This document shows, piece by piece, positions 60,958 through 64,000 of a stretch of DNA of 64,000 nucleotides. This DNA comes from Arbacia lixula (lineage: Eukaryota > Echinodermata > Echinoidea > Arbacioida > Arbaciidae), in assembly GCA_963669155.1 (NCBI GenBank), contig OZ022590.1:4402158-4466157 (forward strand). Direction: 5' to 3'. Numbering within the stretch: position 1 is the first letter of the stretch; each line of letters opens with the position of its first letter. The translations under genes and the position numbers were made by a program. Under the pieces are notes generated by a model, which was given only the letters and a program-made list of their open reading frames with translations, ran no database searches and had not been told where the DNA came from.

Positions 60958-62503
60958 GCCACTCCCCTCCTTGCACTAGTAACCCCTCATCTCCTGTTCC
61001 TTGCCTCTGTTTTAATCACCATCCCTGCATCTCTCCACTCCTCCCTCTCAAAACCAAGATAAGATGAGCAGATGAACTCTCACTTAAACTCTGGTTTAGC
61101 CTTGGATAGAGGCTTCATAACATTAATCAGTCTGGATCACTGACAAATATAAACGGGGGCTCAGGTCGAGGTAGCCCCCACAATGCAATCAAGAGCCCCC
61201 TTAGACAACTACAGTGCCCCTGTAAAAAAAAAAGTAATTTCTGTCATTTGGTATAATATACAGGGTGCATGTTTTATGACATCATGCTTGAGAAGAAGCC
61301 CCCACAATCTAATCTTAAAACTTTCCCCCTGGTCTGCATGCATAGACTATAAAGTCTTGATGCATTTGAGTATGTTTATAACCTATTTTCCAGCATATAT
61401 CATCTTCACATGCCTACGAAATGAAATGAAATTTGAATGAAATTAAAATGTCTATAAAACTAGTCACTGGTACAGACCAAATGCATCACTAAATCTTTTT
61501 ATTAAAAAATCTCACAGACTTGCACATAGGCTAACCCTCCCTTTCCTTCTGCTTCCTTAATCAGCGTTGATCAAGTGAACATGCATGAACATGAGCATGT
61601 TAAACCGCAGCCCTCAACAAATGTGGAATATCATTAAAGCTCGCCGTACTGAAATGTAAAAAACAGGACCAATAGCAATGAAAAACCAATCGACCACGTT
61701 CCCCCTTTTTTCACCACCTGTTTCAGAAGTAGCTATAACATATTCCTGGCTAGACTGAGGAAGGTTTTATATCTTCTATAGATCACCTCTCAGATAAGTT
61801 TATGTTGTTAACCTTCTGGGTTATTACTGCATATAATATACTTAGGATTAAGGAGGATGTTTTCTGCCTGTTTTAATCTGTGTCAGAGTTGTATATTTCA
61901 AAAGATAGAACTGTTTTATGCAATCATAAAGCTTTGATATTAAATCATGTACCCTGTTGATTTAATAATTTGATCGTTAAATTGTTCTAAACAAATATAT
62001 CAAGTTTAGTTAAATATATAACTGGTTTGAACAATTAACATCAAAGGAATAAACCACATAGATGGCATATAAATTAACCCATTTCCTAACAGAATTATGA
62101 CTCTCCCCACTGTAAAATATCAGCCATTCTTACCACGACATAATCTGAGCTCATGTTACCAGCAACCTGCTCAACAGATATTGCATAGTAGTGTTGAAGG
62201 CCACGCTCATCTAATGTGGACATGTTATTAACTAGATATCATGGTGAACATTAATTATTCACCCATCAGGATAAGTACTGCTACAGCAAAATAACAAGCC
62301 CTCCATCTCGGAATGGGTGCTCCACTCAACCAAAATAGTTAATTTTCCAGAGAATTTGCTATTAATCTTCCTGTGAGATTTCTTACATATTTCTAGACTG
62401 TTGAGAATTTATGTTTGTAGTAGAGCACCGATCTCAAAATATCTCAACAAATATCAACAGTAAACTGTACACATAGCTTGTAGATGTATGCTATATGCAA
62501 TAT

Positions 62504-62850
62504 AAATACCTTTCTGAATTCAAGTACTAACAAAAAGAAACATGTACAATATTACAAATGACTTCATACAGGCGCTATTACGAATTTGAATGCCAGCGAC
62601 TACCCAGTAGATATGGCCATATATAAACATGAGCGGTAATATAAGACAGACAGAGATGTAAATTCCCAAACCAATGAACTACCCAAAAGAAATAAGCACC
62701 TTTTTGAATCCAAATACCAACAAAACGAAACATGTACAATGTTGTAAGTGCCTTCATACAGGCACTAATATGAATTTGAATGCCAGGGACTACCCAGTAG
62801 ATATGCCACATATAAACATGAGCGGTAATATAAGACAGAATTCCCATGCC
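62504..62850. repeat. Two-copy tandem duplication, 188 bp
   Basis: From 62504 and 62692; shared words include GAAACATGTACAAT, CTTCATACAGGC, GAATTTGAATGCCAG and ACATGAGCGGTAATATAAGA. Roughly 85 percent similar by eye. Confidence 0.9.
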
Positions 62851-63580
62851 AATGAATGTCGGTCCCAATCCCGCTCGAGGAATGTTATGGGCCTAGTGCG
62901 GCTGTCAAATGGCATGAGGTCACATGATACTGTATATGTGGGACTGTCATTATCGCTGTAAGATCGTAAGTGGGATCTATCTGTACTGAATGGATGGGCA
63001 ATGTGCTTAACCTACTGAACATATTTTTGCTGGACTTTCAAGCTCACAATTATTTTACAAGGAAATCCTGGAGACAAGGTGTTATTTAATAATTTGATAA
63101 TTACAAGAATCTTCAGTAATGTTAATATCAATATCCCATGGGTAATTTAAAACTATGCAGAAAGCTTAACTGGTAACTCCTTTTTTTTTTAAATAGCAAG
63201 AGCTAAATGTTATTCTATAATTTGATTTTAAAAAACACTGTGTGTAAATATGGAGATCTTGTACGAATCTTTCAGCTACGTTCATAACAACATCCCAATG
63301 TGCTTAACTGCATTTATCCCCAATGCTTGCCTCCACAAAGCTGAATTTCATGAACAGATGTCAACTTCTTGCGAATGTGTGAGAATATGAGTCTTTCAGC
63401 TAGGTTCATAACAGTATCCCATTGATACAAACAGAGAATGAGATCTGAATCTACCAACTACATTTCTCCTCTTTGAATAAGGTCCACACGGCACAGGGGT
63501 AAATGTCAGGCTGGGCTGGGGGCTGGCAGGAATGCAATAAAACAACCGTAATCCAGCACCAAGTGACACTTGTCCACGCG

Positions 63581-64000
63581 TGATGGGGGTCATTTTAGGG
63601 GCTGTCCACTGCAGATACTAAACCAGTATCATGTGCACCAGGCCTGTTCCCATTGAGGTTTGAGATCCAGGGCAAAGTACTGAATGACTCTTAACGAGCA
63701 TGATGGGGGTCATTTAAGTGGGTGTCCACCTCAGATACTAAACCAGTATCATGTGCACCAGGCCTGTTCCCATTGAGGTTTGAGATCCAGGGCAAAGTAC
63801 TGAATGACTCTTAAGTGGGTGTCCACCTCAGATACTAAACCAGTATCATGTGCACCAGGCCTGTTCCCATTGAGGTTTGAGATCCAGGGCAAAGTACTGA
63901 ATGACTCTTAACCAGCATGATGGGGGTCATTTAAGTGGGTGTCCACCTGAGATACTAAACCAGTATCGTGTGCACCAGGCATGTTCCCATTGAATTTTGG
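63581..64000. repeat. 120-bp tandem array running off the window
   Basis: GATACTAAACCAGTATCATG recurs four times. Unit marks at 63581, 63701 and 63918, with one unit shortened by 23 bp (97-bp spacing between 63718 and 63815). The GATACTaaacCAGTATC core is an imperfect palindrome. Copies are nearly identical, so the array is young. Confidence 0.95.

Larger units (their letters stand above)
54113..64000. other. Region upstream of the candidate first exon; no gene recognised
   Basis: Contains pyrimidine and G-rich tandem repeats, purine-rich tracts, one dispersed repeat copy and a terminal 120-bp array. The T-rich open frame around 57012-57272 and the pyrimidine-driven frame at 57232-57642 look like compositional artefacts. 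If a full-length CASK transcript exists, this stretch is also intron, because the kinase exons would lie further right. Confidence 0.4.

Overview
This is AT-rich, repeat-dense animal nuclear DNA, mostly intron. There are no operons, no long open frames outside low-complexity sequence, and no rRNA, tRNA, CRISPR or phage genes that I can see. Abundant GA/TC, CA, ATC and ACT microsatellites, C/G homopolymer runs of 16-19 bases, many short palindromic DNA transposons and short exons with GT-AG borders fit a marine invertebrate. An echinoderm such as a sea urchin is my best guess, but that is an inference.

One gene can be named. The minus strand at 5581-5667 carries an 87-bp exon with clean splice borders. 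It encodes a 29-residue segment that begins LYDKINTKSS, matching as I remember it the L27-region sequence of the scaffold kinase CASK (LIN-2 family). Further right, also on the minus strand, are three candidate exons upstream of it: 28993-29102 (good acceptor, GTGAGT donor, acidic peptide, perfect Kozak ATG), 48695-48755 (GTAAGT donor in a CpG/GC-box region) and 54064-54112 (ATG after an in-frame stop, donor GTAATG). The two right-hand candidates both end in phase 1. The 29-kb exon starts in phase 1 and ends in phase 0, and the CASK exon starts in phase 0. I read this tentatively as the internal promoter region of a kinase-less CASK isoform, with two alternative first exons about 43-48 kb upstream of the L27 exon. 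No exon of the CASK kinase domain, PDZ, SH3 or guanylate-kinase part was recognised, so the rest of the gene should lie outside both ends.

Layout. 1-5.6 kb: two foldback elements, a 40-bp tandem array and ATC repeats. 5.6-29 kb: a large intron with several transposon families, a 1.1-kb polypurine tract, a 1-kb tandem array made from a TTAA-flanked mini-transposon, and an 800-bp palindrome. 29-49 kb: a second large intron with many degenerate tandem duplications, a polypurine inverted repeat and C-runs. 49-54.7 kb: promoter-like CpG-rich patches and the two candidate first exons. 54.7-64 kb: a G-rich tandem array, purine-rich tracts, dispersed repeats and a 120-bp array running off the end.

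The clearest non-coding content is a set of non-autonomous element families with several copies each inside the window: a TTAA family of about 90 bp, a long-TIR family carrying CRE sites, an 85-bp perfect-hairpin family, and 350-bp foldbacks. Superimposed is a genome habit of duplicating 70-200 bp segments in tandem.
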